DNA of 64,000 nt, taken from Planctomycetota bacterium. Its GTDB lineage: Bacteria; Planctomycetota; UBA1135; GCA-002686595. Positions within the stretch are counted from its first letter, which is position 1; every line of letters starts with the position of its first letter. Below the pieces are notes generated by a model that was not told the origin of the DNA, did not search any database, and saw only the letters and a program-made list of their open reading frames with translations. Of this stretch, positions 9,072 to 17,628 are shown piece after piece. The position numbers and the translations under genes are program-made. Location of the stretch: NCBI GenBank assembly GCA_022446815.1, contig JAKVCD010000013.1, positions 43,745 through 107,744 of the forward strand. Reading direction: 5' to 3'.

Positions 9072-9090
9072 AGGCCCTTTTTTAGGGCCT
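9072..9090. terminator. Hairpin downstream of the udg/mtaB pair
   Basis: AGGCCC and GGGCCT form a 6-bp stem around a TTTTTTA loop, 22 bp beyond the stop of the glycosylase gene. No U-run follows the stem on the minus strand, so intrinsic termination is uncertain. Confidence 0.3.
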
Positions 9091-9111
9091 CAGGGCATGA
9101 TTTGGGCCTCC

Positions 9112-9948
9112 TTAGGCCAGCCCAGCCTCTCTCATGGCTAGCTGGATGTCCTCCCAAACCAACTTCTTGGTGCGAACAAAGCTTGAGGAGCCCTCTTGTC
9201 TGATCAGGTAGGAGGGGTGGTAGGTGGGCACGATCGGGCGGCCATTGACCCTGTGGACCTGGCCTCTGAGACGCCCCATAGAGAGGTCCATGCCGGTCAG
9301 GTGGACCGCTGCATGTCGCCCTAGAGCGACGATCACCTTGGGGTTCACGAGCTCAATCTGCCGATCTAGCCAGGCTGTGCAGAGCGCCTTCTCGTCAGGC
9401 TTGGGGTCTCGATTCTCAGGAGGCCTGCACTTGAGCACGTTCGCGATGTAGACGTCTTCGCGCTTGACGCCTATGCCGAGCTCGATGATCCGGGTGAGGA
9501 ATTGGCCTGCGCGACCGACAAAGGGGAGGCCTTGCTCGTCTTCGTCAGCGCCGGGCGCCTCTCCGATGAACATCACGCCTGAGGATACGCCCCCGTCGGA
9601 GAAGACCGTCTGTTTGCGCGTCTCACAGAGCCCGCAGGCTTCGCAGCTAGCGACCCCGCTCCGGAGCTCCTCAAGGGTCGTCGCGCTAGCTGCGAGCGCG
9701 CGCTGCTCGGGGAGGCCCTCTACCTCTCTCTTAGGAGCGGCGACGGGTTGCAGCACCTTGACGACGGGGGGCTGCTCCAAAGGGGCTTGCTGCGAGCGCT
9801 CTTCACGCCTGGGCGCTCGCTCCTCTCGCGGAGCAGGGGTGAGCTGGAGCTCGCTTGCTGCAGCGCGTCGGTGCCCTCTGCTTGCGCGACGCCGCACCGC
9901 GGCGTCGAGGCTGGCGCGCAGGTGCGCTAACTCATGTCGACTGCTCAA
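9112..9948 (-). CDS. Family 4 uracil-DNA glycosylase (4Fe-4S)
   Basis: 278 aa from a TTG at 9948 that overlaps the upstream stop as TTGA. The enzyme removes uracil from DNA to start base-excision repair. The catalytic core has [10 protein letters not shown] (first two cluster cysteines), [20 protein letters not shown] (uracil-recognition loop), [16 protein letters not shown] with the further cysteine in ALC, and the C-terminal HPSYLIRQ motif. The first 90 residues are a low-complexity Arg/Glu/Pro extension, sometimes seen in DNA-polymerase-like family 4/5 proteins. It is the downstream partner of the MtaB gene in a two-gene unit. Confidence 0.92.
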   Translation of the reverse strand: MSSRHELAHLRASLDAAVRRRASRGHRRAAASELQLTPAPREERAPRREERSQQAPLEQPPVVKVLQPVAAPKREVEGLPEQRALAASATTLEELRSGVASCEACGLCETRKQTVFSDGGVSSGVMFIGEAPGADEDEQGLPFVGRAGQFLTRIIELGIGVKREDVYIANVLKCRPPENRDPKPDEKALCTAWLDRQIELVNPKVIVALGRHAAVHLTGMDLSMGRLRGQVHRVNGRPIVPTYHPSYLIRQEGSSSFVRTKKLVWEDIQLAMREAGLA

Positions 9949-11246
9949 ACGTTCACCTCTGTGGCGGCGCGCTCACCACGCAAGCTGACCTCTCCATCGT
10001 CCGAAGCCTCAGCCTTGAGGGTGACGTTGACGAGGTCGCCGGGGAAGAGGTCCTCGCCCATCGGGACGACGACTCGCTGGTAGCGGCCAGAGAGTCCGAC
10101 GGTCCCTTCAAGCACGACTGTCTCTTCTGCTCCGTCGAGGGAGCGGCGGAAGTCGGCCCCGATCAGAGCGGCTGCCTCGCTGAGCGCTGCGCGGCGCTCA
10201 CGGACGACCTCGGGCTTCGGCGCTCCCTTCAGCTCATAAGCTGGAGTGCTCGGTCGAGCTGAGAAGGGGAAGACGTGCATCCGCGCGAAGCCAGCAGCGC
10301 GGACAGTCTCCAGGGTGCGCTCGAAGGCTGCGTCGTCTTCTCCGGGGAAGCCGACGATGACGTCTGCCGTGAAGGCGGGGCGGTCGAGCGCAGCGCGGAT
10401 CTCTTCGCAGGCGCGCAGGTAGGTCTCTGTGTCGTACCAGCGGTTCATCGCCTTCAGCACGCCGTCGTCTCCTGACTGCAAGGGCATGTGGAGGTGTTGT
10501 GCGATGCGCCGAGGGTGCTCTCGCATGAGCGCGAGCAGGCTCGGGGTGACCTCTGTGGCCTCAATCGAAGAGAGGCGCAGGCGGAAGTCGAGGGGCGCGC
10601 CTTCGGCGTCGCGAGGCTCGGCCTCTGCGAGGGCCCGCACGAGGTCGGCGAGCTCTAGCCCGAGGTCTCTCCCCCAGTGTCCGATGTGGATCCCGCAGAG
10701 GACGACCTCGACGTGCCCGGCCTCGACGAGGCGCTGAACCTCTGCGACGAGCTCGGCAAGCGGTCGGGAGCGGCTCTTGCCGCGCACCTTCGGGATGATG
10801 CAGAAGGCGCAGGCCATGTCGCAGCCGTCTTGGATCTTTAGGAAGGCTCGCGTGTGCCCGGCAAACTCGGTGATCCCGGCGGGGATGCCTACCTCCTCCG
10901 GGTCGACCTCCTCTCCGAGGTGCCTCAAGAAGTTGGTCGGGCGCTTCGCCTCGCCATTGCCCAAGACCCAGTCCACGGCGGGCAGCTCACGCAGCACCTC
11001 TGGCTCGCTCTCTGCCAGGCAGCCGGTGACCGCGATCCGCACGTCGGGGTTCTCTCGCCCGAGGCGCCGGATCAGCTGGCGCGCCTTCCGGCCAGCCTCA
11101 GCGGTCACAGTGCAGGTGTTGACCACGACTAGCTCCGCGTCCTTGTCCGTCTCACTCCACCCGCGCCTGGCGAGGGCCTCGCGCAGGACCTGGGTGTCGT
11201 ATTGATTGGCTTTGCAGCCATATGTGACGAAGCGGACCTCCTTCAT
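9945..11246 (-). CDS. mtaB: tRNA (N6-threonylcarbamoyladenosine) methylthiotransferase, MtaB type
   Basis: 433 aa from ATG 11246 ([19 protein letters not shown]). An in-frame ATG further upstream would overlap the divergent lipoprotein gene. MtaB adds a methylthio group to t6A37 of tRNAs reading ANN codons. The N-terminal UPF0004 domain holds three cluster cysteines (GCK, NTCTV, VTGCLAE). The radical-SAM motif is [13 protein letters not shown]-like domain closes the protein. The GCK-NQYDTQ signature favours MtaB over MiaB or RimO. The 4-bp TTGA overlap couples it to the uracil-DNA glycosylase. Confidence 0.9.
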   Translation of the reverse strand: MKEVRFVTYGCKANQYDTQVLREALARRGWSETDKDAELVVVNTCTVTAEAGRKARQLIRRLGRENPDVRIAVTGCLAESEPEVLRELPAVDWVLGNGEAKRPTNFLRHLGEEVDPEEVGIPAGITEFAGHTRAFLKIQDGCDMACAFCIIPKVRGKSRSRPLAELVAEVQRLVEAGHVEVVLCGIHIGHWGRDLGLELADLVRALAEAEPRDAEGAPLDFRLRLSSIEATEVTPSLLALMREHPRRIAQHLHMPLQSGDDGVLKAMNRWYDTETYLRACEEIRAALDRPAFTADVIVGFPGEDDAAFERTLETVRAAGFARMHVFPFSARPSTPAYELKGAPKPEVVRERRAALSEAAALIGADFRRSLDGAEETVVLEGTVGLSGRYQRVVVPMGEDLFPGDLVNVTLKAEASDDGEVSLRGERAATEVNV

Positions 11247-11286
11247 GGCGCGCAGGATAACGTCCGTCGCTATCCTGCTCGACGTC

Positions 11287-12591
11287 ATGCGCCCGATCCT
11301 CACCCCACTTTCCCTCGCCCTCTGCTGCATCACGGGCTGCGGCGGGGACTTGGAAGAGCCCGCTCCCTCGAGCGGGGGCTTGGAAACTCGCGTTCAAAGG
11401 ACCGACCGGGTCGAGTTGGAGTGGGCGCTCAAGCTCCGCCGCTCCATCGAGTTCGGGGCGCTGGAGTCCGCGCGGACCTCGCTGGAGAGGCATGGAGAGG
11501 AGCTCGGCGTGGAGGCTGAGCTCTTGCGCGCCCGGCTGCTGACGGCTGAGGGGAGCGATCTGGATGCCCAGCGCGCGATAGAGCGGGCTCGCCGCGCAGC
11601 GCCCAGAGACGTCCGCGTGCCCGCCACGGCCTGTGAGCTCCACTCCGCGCACGGGAGGACAGAGAGCGCCCTTCAAGAGCTGAAGCTCGCGCATGAGCTG
11701 GGGGGGGCGATGGCAGAGGTGCACCGTGCGAAGGCGGTCCACCTGCTCTCTCAATCAGGCCGCGCTGCTGAGGGCTTGAGGGAGCTAGAGGCGGCGCGTG
11801 AGCTAGATCCGAGCCTGCCCTTCGTTGACCGGGCGACCGCGCAGGCTCACCTGCTCATCGCGAAAGAGCACCTCGGAAAGGGCCGCGCTGGAGCTGCGCT
11901 GCGCTCAGTCGAGCGCTCCCTGCATCACGACCCGCAGGAGTTCGAGACGAGGCGACTTCTCTCAGATGTCCTCCTCGCAGAGAAGCGAATCTTGGATGCG
12001 CTGGTGGTTTTGGAGGAGCTCTATTCAGAGGGGTATCCGGTCATCGGAGAGCTCGCGACCATGGAGAAGCGCGCCGCTCTCGTAGTCCTCTTGCAGGGGG
12101 AGAGAGAGCGGGCATTAGATCTCTTTTGTCAGGCGCGTGAGCACGGGCTCGGAGACGCGGAGCTTGGGAGCGGAGCCCAGTTCCTCGCAGAGGCCGCCAT
12201 GGAGTCTGTCACGGAGGGGGTGAAAGCTTATGAGGGGGGGGACCTCGATGAGGCCCGCCGCCACTTTGAGCGCGCCGTGAGGCTGGACCCTAAGCTGCTC
12301 GCCGCCCAGAACCACCTGGGCGTCGTCTGCTTCCGATTAGGTGACAATGCGTGTGCGAAGCGGCATTGGGGGCTGGTCTGGGAGACCGCGCAGGCGGAGG
12401 GGCTGGACCTCCCGGAGCCTGTCGAGGTGAACCTGGCGCGGGCCATGGCCCGCCTCGGAGAGCTCAAGCAGGCGGCAGATTTGCTCAGGGCCTCTCTGGA
12501 GGCCCAGCCACATGGCCCACATGCCGACGCTGCGAGGGGCTTCCTCGAGTCCGAGCTGGCCCCGGCTTTGGAGGCCTTGGGCGGTCAGTGA
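11287..12591 (+). CDS. TPR-repeat lipoprotein
   Basis: 434 aa from ATG 11287 (MRPILTPLSLALCCITGC). A longer reading from 11206 would overlap the divergent mtaB gene and bury the signal peptide. The lipobox ITGC predicts a lipid-anchored protein. The mature chain is a string of TPR-like helix pairs, including FETRRLLSDVLLAEKRILDA and LDEARRHFERAVRLDPKLLA. It is divergent from mtaB with 40 bp between the starts and convergent with another TPR gene. Function not recognised; TPRs suggest protein-protein scaffolding in the periplasm. Confidence 0.82.
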   Translation: MRPILTPLSLALCCITGCGGDLEEPAPSSGGLETRVQRTDRVELEWALKLRRSIEFGALESARTSLERHGEELGVEAELLRARLLTAEGSDLDAQRAIERARRAAPRDVRVPATACELHSAHGRTESALQELKLAHELGGAMAEVHRAKAVHLLSQSGRAAEGLRELEAARELDPSLPFVDRATAQAHLLIAKEHLGKGRAGAALRSVERSLHHDPQEFETRRLLSDVLLAEKRILDALVVLEELYSEGYPVIGELATMEKRAALVVLLQGERERALDLFCQAREHGLGDAELGSGAQFLAEAAMESVTEGVKAYEGGDLDEARRHFERAVRLDPKLLAAQNHLGVVCFRLGDNACAKRHWGLVWETAQAEGLDLPEPVEVNLARAMARLGELKQAADLLRASLEAQPHGPHADAARGFLESELAPALEALGGQ

Positions 12592-12634
12592 GGCTATGGG
12601 TTGCGCGTAAGTCGTTTAATATAATGGGCTTACG

Positions 12635-13684
12635 CTACTTTTTCTGCAGCTTCTCATGGCGCGCGCGAGCGCTGCGAGCGCCCTCAACATCGCCTAGACC
12701 CTCTAGGGCGGCCGCGAGGTGCTTGTGAGCGTCCAGGAGAGGGGGCCGCTGGGCCTGCTCCAGCTCTACGAGGAGGGTCAGGTCGGCCTTGGCCTCCTCC
12801 CAGCGCTCCCTCCCGATCAGGAGGACCGCGCGGTTGTAGCGCGCCGCGTGGAGCTCCGGGTCCAGCTTGAGGGCCTCTGACCAAGACGAGAGGCTCCCGT
12901 CTAAGTCGCCGAGGGCGCGCAGGGCGTCTCCACGGAGAGCGTGTCCGCGAGTGAAGCGTGGAGAGAGCTTGAGCAGCTCATCCAGTACCCCGAGGGCTTC
13001 CTCTGCTCGATCGACCTCTAGCCAGAGCGCTGCCAAGCCTAGGCGGGGTAGGGGATCTTGAGGGTTTTCAAGAGCCTGCGTTCGACGTGCGTCGAAGAGA
13101 GCGCGCCAGCGCGCCGAGCTGAGGGCGCGCTCCCGCCAGCTGCGAGCTCCCTCAAGGTCACCTCCAGTGATCGCGGCCTGAGCGAGGAGGTGCAGTGCAG
13201 CGGGGGCCTCGTCGTCCTGTGGGAAGCGCGTGACCAGCGCCTCGAGCATCGGGCGAGCGCGCTCAAGCTCGCCCGCGCGGGAGAGCGCTCTGCAGGGCAG
13301 CATCCAGCCGTCGGCCCGCTCTGGGTACTTCGGATGCGGAGGCTCGCCAGGCTTGAGTGTCAGCGCGAGGGCCTGCTCTAGCTTGTCTTGATGAAGCAAG
13401 AGCCTCGCGCGCTCGAGCTCGATGGCGGGGCCTTCGCCACGCTCTAGCCAGCGCTCTGCTAGCTCGAGCTGCCCAGCACTCGCAGCGGCGCGCGCTGCCA
13501 GCGCGAGGTGCTCTGCCTTCGCGAGGTGCTCTGTCTTCGCGAGGTGCTCTGCCTTCGCATCGTCTGCACCCAATGAGGTGTGCGCCTCCTTCAAGACCTG
13601 ACGGTGTAGGCCAAGCTCGATGAGCTCCTCCCAACGCTCAGCTTGTTGCGCTTGGAAGAGCGCGATGATGAGGAGCGCCTTCAA
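12635..13684 (-). CDS. TPR-repeat protein coupled to the FG-GAP protein
   Basis: 349 aa from TTG 13684, chosen because it overlaps the upstream stop as TTGA and has GGAGG 7 nt before it. ATG-initiated readings further upstream would lie inside the neighbouring gene. The N-terminus LKALLIIALFQAQQA is mildly hydrophobic and could be a short signal. TPR units follow, for example AALWLEVDRAEEALGVLDEL and LHAARYNRAVLLIGRERWEE. A threefold AEHLAK repeat sits near residue 45. ASPIC/FG-GAP and TPR genes are often paired in planctomycetes; the joint role is unknown. Confidence 0.8.
   Translation of the reverse strand: MKALLIIALFQAQQAERWEELIELGLHRQVLKEAHTSLGADDAKAEHLAKTEHLAKAEHLALAARAAASAGQLELAERWLERGEGPAIELERARLLLHQDKLEQALALTLKPGEPPHPKYPERADGWMLPCRALSRAGELERARPMLEALVTRFPQDDEAPAALHLLAQAAITGGDLEGARSWRERALSSARWRALFDARRTQALENPQDPLPRLGLAALWLEVDRAEEALGVLDELLKLSPRFTRGHALRGDALRALGDLDGSLSSWSEALKLDPELHAARYNRAVLLIGRERWEEAKADLTLLVELEQAQRPPLLDAHKHLAAALEGLGDVEGARSARARHEKLQKK
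13503..13556 (+). repeat. Tandem 18-bp repeat, three copies, within a TPR gene
   Basis: Three consecutive copies of GCGAGGTGCTCTGCCTTC (the second with one C-to-T change) start at 13503, 13521 and 13539. On the minus strand they encode repeated AEHLAK/TEHLAK hexapeptides. The unit is in frame, so copy-number change would lengthen or shorten a helix without breaking the gene. Confidence 0.9.
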
Positions 13685-15474
13685 AGGGCTTCCTCCCTGA
13701 TGATCCCTTCCCCCTCGCGTACCCAGAGTCTGCGATTTGCGCTGCCACTGCCGAGTTCCTCGGTCTGGCCAGAGGGCCAAGTGATTCGAAGCGCTGTGTA
13801 GCTCGCGCGCTCGCCTAGGCCGAAGTGCAGCCAAGGGCTCGACGCTGACTGATAGCCCTCAGCTGTGAAGCTCTCGGAGAGGAGCGCGTGCTGCTGAGCT
13901 CCCTCGCCCAGGACCAAGACGCACCTCGCGCCGGTGCCGTCTCGAGGGGTCCTAGGGGCGCGCTCTGTGGGGGACTGTGGACCTAAGAGACGCACGCAGA
14001 GGCGCTTATTCTCTTGTCCTAGCCGGTTCATGCCGAGGATCGCAGCGCCGTCGATCGCAGAGATGAGGAGCTCTGGTCTACCGTCACCGTCTACATCGCC
14101 TACAGCGCTCCCCCTAGTGCCGCGAGGGAGGCTAAGGATCGAAGAGGCAGCGCGCGCTTCGAACCGCTCGCAGCGCGTGGAGGGGTCTAAGCGCCACAGG
14201 GTGTCCGGCTGGTGGTAGCTCGTGCCGGTGAGCTCTTCGTCCGCCTCAGGGTATACGTGCCCGTTCGTCGTGAAGAGCTCGAGGAAGCCGTCGCCATCGA
14301 GGTCGATGAGGTGCGCGCCCCAAGAGAGCAGCGGCCGTGACTCTGCGTTGAGCCCGTAGCGATAGGTCGCATCAGTGAAGCCCACAGGCGCGCCCAAGAG
14401 CAATCGCGTCGGCTCCTCGGAGAAGTTAGTGACCGCGAGGTCGAGGCGACCGTCTCTGTCTACATCTCCTGCAGCGAGTCCCATGCCTGCTTCGGCTTGC
14501 CCGTCCATGCTGAGCGCAAAGCCAGCCTCATATCCGAAGTCGGAGAAGCTCCCACTCCCGTCTGAGATCCACAGGCGGTTGGGTGAGGAGTCGCAGGCGA
14601 CCGCGATGTCTGTGTCGCCGTCTCCGTCAGCGTCAAAGGGGAGGACGCTCAAGGTGTAACCAGCTCCCTCGCCAGAGAGGCGCTGTGACTCATCGCGGAA
14701 GCTCCCGTCTCCGTTCCCCATGAGCAAGAGGTCCGGTTGCGCCCTGAGTCCGCGCGGTCCGCAGTAGACGTCGAGGCCTTTCCAACGACATGGTACTGCG
14801 AGCGCGCCTTCACCTAGCGCGCCAGCAGGGATCGCGCGCGGGTCGAGGTCGAGGTAGCAGCCGACGTAGAGGTCGAGGTTGCCATCACGGTCGACGTCCA
14901 AGGTCGCGACACTTGTGCACCAAGCTGGCGCGCCAGAGTCGGAGAGACGTGCGCCCTCGGGGAGGAGCTCCGGGCCAGGGAGTAGTGCGCCGTCCTCCGC
15001 TTGGAGTAAGACCCGCAGGCTGCCGAAGCCTGCCGCGACCAGGTCGACATCGCCGTCGGAGTCGAGGTCACCTGTCGCGAGCCCGGTCCACCAGCCGCTC
15101 AGCTTGGGGCCCTGTAGCTCGGTGAATTGACCGTCATCAGAAGCGAACACTGCGAGGTCTGCGCCGTCCCCAGCGAGGAGCTCTTCGAGAGAATCGCAGC
15201 CCTGAGCAAAGATCGCGTCGAGGTCACCGTCTGAGTGAAGGTCAAGCAGCGCGACGCCGGCGCCACCAGCCTCTAGGATCGCCCTCTTTTTTGAGCCGCC
15301 AGAGCGGTTCACATGGACCAGCCCGCGCTTCGCTGCCTCATCGGGGAGACCCTCCTGGGGGGCCCCAGGGGGCGTTTTTTGACCGCATGAAGCTCCCAGG
15401 ACCCCTCCGAGGGCGAGGAAGAGGGCCAACGCGTTGACCCTATTAGGGAGTGCGACTAGGATTCTCCGCCCCAT
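13681..15474 (-). CDS. FG-GAP repeat protein with ASPIC/UnbV domain (CRTAC1-like)
   Basis: 597 aa from ATG 15474, which places the hydrophobic leader ALALFLALGGVLGASC near the N-terminus. GTG 15549 is an alternative. Repeated Asp-rich calcium-loop motifs (LDLHSDGDLDAIFAQG, DLDSDGDVDLVAAG, DVDRDGNLDLYVG, DLDGDGFLELFTTNG) mark a beta-propeller of FG-GAP units. The last 100 residues contain GTGARCVLVLG, HFGLGE and ITWPSGQTEEL, the ASPIC/UnbV signature. Such proteins are abundant in Planctomycetota and are exported. No enzymatic role can be read. The next gene (TPR) starts within its stop codon. Confidence 0.9.
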   Translation of the reverse strand: MGRRILVALPNRVNALALFLALGGVLGASCGQKTPPGAPQEGLPDEAAKRGLVHVNRSGGSKKRAILEAGGAGVALLDLHSDGDLDAIFAQGCDSLEELLAGDGADLAVFASDDGQFTELQGPKLSGWWTGLATGDLDSDGDVDLVAAGFGSLRVLLQAEDGALLPGPELLPEGARLSDSGAPAWCTSVATLDVDRDGNLDLYVGCYLDLDPRAIPAGALGEGALAVPCRWKGLDVYCGPRGLRAQPDLLLMGNGDGSFRDESQRLSGEGAGYTLSVLPFDADGDGDTDIAVACDSSPNRLWISDGSGSFSDFGYEAGFALSMDGQAEAGMGLAAGDVDRDGRLDLAVTNFSEEPTRLLLGAPVGFTDATYRYGLNAESRPLLSWGAHLIDLDGDGFLELFTTNGHVYPEADEELTGTSYHQPDTLWRLDPSTRCERFEARAASSILSLPRGTRGSAVGDVDGDGRPELLISAIDGAAILGMNRLGQENKRLCVRLLGPQSPTERAPRTPRDGTGARCVLVLGEGAQQHALLSESFTAEGYQSASSPWLHFGLGERASYTALRITWPSGQTEELGSGSANRRLWVREGEGIIREEAL

Positions 15475-15645
15475 TCGCCGTACCATCGGTACGAGAAGGG
15501 GGCGCCGGTACCTCTTGGGGCCGGTGATCTCTTTGGACAACTTGAGCACTCGGTCTGGGCTCCTTCGCCCAGTCAGAACCAGCCTACACGCCCCGGGAGC
15601 TTGCTCCCACCCATCGCAACGCAGTGACCCTGCGGAGAGTAGAGA

Positions 15646-16353
15646 GTGACACCTCGACAGAAGAACATGCTGGAGGCCTTCCAGGCCTCGTCAGAGGAGG
15701 GCGCGCCCGAGAGCAGCGGCGCTCCCCAGGAGACTAAGCCTGCCCCGTCGATGAAGAGGAAGCCTAAGGGCGGCCTCCCTGACGTGGCTCCAGAGGTCTT
15801 CGCAGTGACCTTCAGTGTGCTGATCATCGGCGCCTTCTTCCTCGGTCGCTGGTCTGCGGGTGGCGCTGTGCAAGCGGCGCCAGAGACGACGCCCGCATCG
15901 CCGGCGGGGGTCCCGCCGCCGGTGGGAGTGGTCTCGGAGCCTCTGGCGCAGAGGATGAATCCCAGCGCGCCGGAGCGAGACATTGTGCCGGCCCCGGCCC
16001 CCGTAAATGAGACGGCTTCTGCCAGCCCCATGGAGCTGCACACGCGCGCCTTCATGGATACGGAGAACCTCGTCACCTTGCGCGTTATCTACTACGGAGC
16101 AGACGAGCAAGGTCAGCGGCGCGCATACCAGACAGCGAAGCACCTCGAAGAGATGGGCTTCCCAGTCGTCACTCCCATCGTGAAGGGCGACTACGTCTAT
16201 GTCTGCGTAGGTGCGGCGCCTTCTAAGAGCGATCCGGAGCTCATGCGCTTTCAGCGTGAGCTTCAGCTGGTCCCCGGCCCCAAGCCCTATGGTAAGCCCG
16301 GCGACTACGCGAGCGCCTTCCCGTACAACATCGACAAGCTGATTGAGCGCTGA
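15646..16353 (+). CDS. Membrane-anchored protein with SPOR-like C-terminus
   Basis: 235 aa from GTG 15646 with a GGAG site about 9 nt upstream. The first 45 residues are polar (cytoplasmic), a transmembrane helix spans about 47-68 (VFAVTFSVLIIGAFFLG), a Pro/Ala-rich linker follows, and a globular domain starts near 145 (LVTLRVIYYGADEQGQRRAY). Its beta-alpha-beta layout, with QTAKHLEEMGFPVVTPIVKG and DYVYVCVGA, resembles SPOR domains, which bind denuded septal peptidoglycan. The identification is by pattern only. It stands alone, upstream of the small basic protein. Confidence 0.75.
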   Translation: MTPRQKNMLEAFQASSEEGAPESSGAPQETKPAPSMKRKPKGGLPDVAPEVFAVTFSVLIIGAFFLGRWSAGGAVQAAPETTPASPAGVPPPVGVVSEPLAQRMNPSAPERDIVPAPAPVNETASASPMELHTRAFMDTENLVTLRVIYYGADEQGQRRAYQTAKHLEEMGFPVVTPIVKGDYVYVCVGAAPSKSDPELMRFQRELQLVPGPKPYGKPGDYASAFPYNIDKLIER

Positions 16354-16431
16354 AGCGCGACCGAGTGTTCGAACAGATCACGCCCTAGATCACTCTGGGG
16401 CGACACGAACACCACTAACCACCTTACTCTC

Positions 16432-16677
16432 ATGAGCATTCACCCCAGCCTCCATGGCGCCGGCTCTCTCGTCGGCGAGCGCAGCGTCCTCACCCGCATT
16501 GAGCGGATCACTCAGTTGAAGAAGGAGGGCCGCTTTGACGCTGACGCGGACTCCCCCCTCGGTCTCCCGAAGGTCAGGACGAAGTTCAAGATCAAGAAGA
16601 AGAAGGGAGACAAGCAGAAGGAGGCTGAAGAGAAGGCCGCAGCCAACGAGGAAGCTGAGGAAGCAGCCGAAGAGTAG
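16432..16677 (+). CDS. Small basic protein of the PVC-superphylum family
   Basis: 81 aa, starting MSIHPSLHGAGSLVGERSVL, then TRIERITQLKKEGRF, and a Lys-rich stretch (KFKIKKKKGDKQK) followed by a Glu/Ala tail. This matches the short basic protein family described from Chlamydiae, Verrucomicrobia and Planctomycetes (TIGR04137-like), whose role is unknown but thought to be ribosome- or nucleic-acid-related. The acidic tail is longer than I expect for the family. It is flanked by a strong hairpin at 16722-16748. It is a useful taxonomic marker. Confidence 0.85.
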   Translation: MSIHPSLHGAGSLVGERSVLTRIERITQLKKEGRFDADADSPLGLPKVRTKFKIKKKKGDKQKEAEEKAAANEEAEEAAEE

Positions 16678-16721
16678 GCTCACACGACCTGAACAGGGCC
16701 GCTCCCCTGCGGCTCAAGAGC

Positions 16722-16748
16722 GGACCCCTAGGAGCGCCCTAGGGGTCC
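16722..16748 (+). terminator. Strong hairpin after the small basic protein gene
   Basis: GGACCCCTAGG and CCTAGGGGTCC form a perfect 11-bp stem around AGCGC, 45 bp after the stop. The following bases (GTCCTCATTCC) are not a clear U-run, so it may terminate inefficiently or protect the transcript end. Confidence 0.55.
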
Positions 16749-16782
16749 GTCCTCATTCCAGCCCAGAGGGCACGTCTCAGCT

Positions 16783-17586
16783 ATGTCGCAGCGCGAACTC
16801 AAGGACCTGAAGGCTCCTGTCATGGAGGTCTTCTCCTCTTTCCAGGGGGAGGGTCTATATGCAGCGAGCCCGCAGGTGTTCCTTCGTCTCGCTGGCTGTC
16901 CGCTGCGCTGCGCTTGGTGCGACACGCCCGGCTCATGGGAGCTTGCCGAAGGAGCGCAGGCCCGCGTCCGAACGACGACGGAGAAGCGCAGTGAGCCCGC
17001 CTGGGCGAGCCCTGAAGATGCGCAGCGTTGGATCGATGAAGTGGATCCCACTGGTCGAATGACGGTGAGCGTGACCGGGGGTGAGCCCCTGCTCTGGGCG
17101 GAGTTCTTGCTCGCGCTGCGTCCGCTCCTCGGGCGGCGCCGCGTTCACTTAGAGACAGCAGGCGCGCACCCTGAGAGCCTACGTCGCGTCCTTCAAGCGT
17201 GTGATCACGTGAGCGCGGACCTCAAGCTGCCACTCGATATGGGCGCGCCTGTGGCCGTCGGCTTCGATGAGGAGGAGGCGAGCCCGGTGAGCCATGAGGA
17301 CTGGCGGCGCTCCCGTCTTGCGCTCCTTGGGTTGCTTCGAGATCGGGACGCTTGCGGCAAGGTCGTGATCGCTGGTGGTCACCCCGCCGCTGCCTACGAG
17401 GAGCTCTTCGATGACGTCAGGGAGCGCGCCTCGGAGCTCTGGCTGTTCTTACAGCCTGCGACCCCAATCAGCGGCGCTCCCGGACCGACGCGCGAGGAGG
17501 TTGAGCGCCTCGCTGCTGCAGCCAAGGGCAGGGGCCTCCGCGCGCGCGTCTTAGGACAGCTTCACCGTGCTTGGAGGCTCCCCTGA
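16783..17586 (+). CDS. queE: 7-carboxy-7-deazaguanine synthase (QueE-like radical SAM)
   Basis: 267 aa. QueE converts 6-carboxytetrahydropterin to 7-carboxy-7-deazaguanine on the queuosine pathway. EVFSSFQGEGLYAASPQVF is the typical N-terminal substrate loop, followed by CPLRCAWC (CxxxCxxC, radical-SAM cluster) and DTPGSW. SVTGGEPLLW is the SAM-binding GGEP motif. Length and order fit QueE. The other queuosine genes are not in the window. It precedes der by 42 bp on the same strand. Confidence 0.88.
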   Translation: MSQRELKDLKAPVMEVFSSFQGEGLYAASPQVFLRLAGCPLRCAWCDTPGSWELAEGAQARVRTTTEKRSEPAWASPEDAQRWIDEVDPTGRMTVSVTGGEPLLWAEFLLALRPLLGRRRVHLETAGAHPESLRRVLQACDHVSADLKLPLDMGAPVAVGFDEEEASPVSHEDWRRSRLALLGLLRDRDACGKVVIAGGHPAAAYEELFDDVRERASELWLFLQPATPISGAPGPTREEVERLAAAAKGRGLRARVLGQLHRAWRLP

Positions 17587-17628
17587 GCCCCTCGAGACCT
17601 CGTTTCGCGTACCCTTCTGCCACGAATC

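Larger units (their letters stand above)
8751..9111. other. Intergenic region upstream of the secretin operon
   Basis: 361 bp between the secretin gene (minus strand, starts 8750) and the uracil-DNA glycosylase stop (9112). It contains a minus-strand promoter candidate at 8957-8985 and a short hairpin at 9072-9090. The predicted leader from about 8950 to 8751 would be 200 nt. It contains a GC-rich inverted repeat (GCCCG/CGGGC) but nothing matching a known riboswitch. No coding sequence is convincing. Confidence 0.6.
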
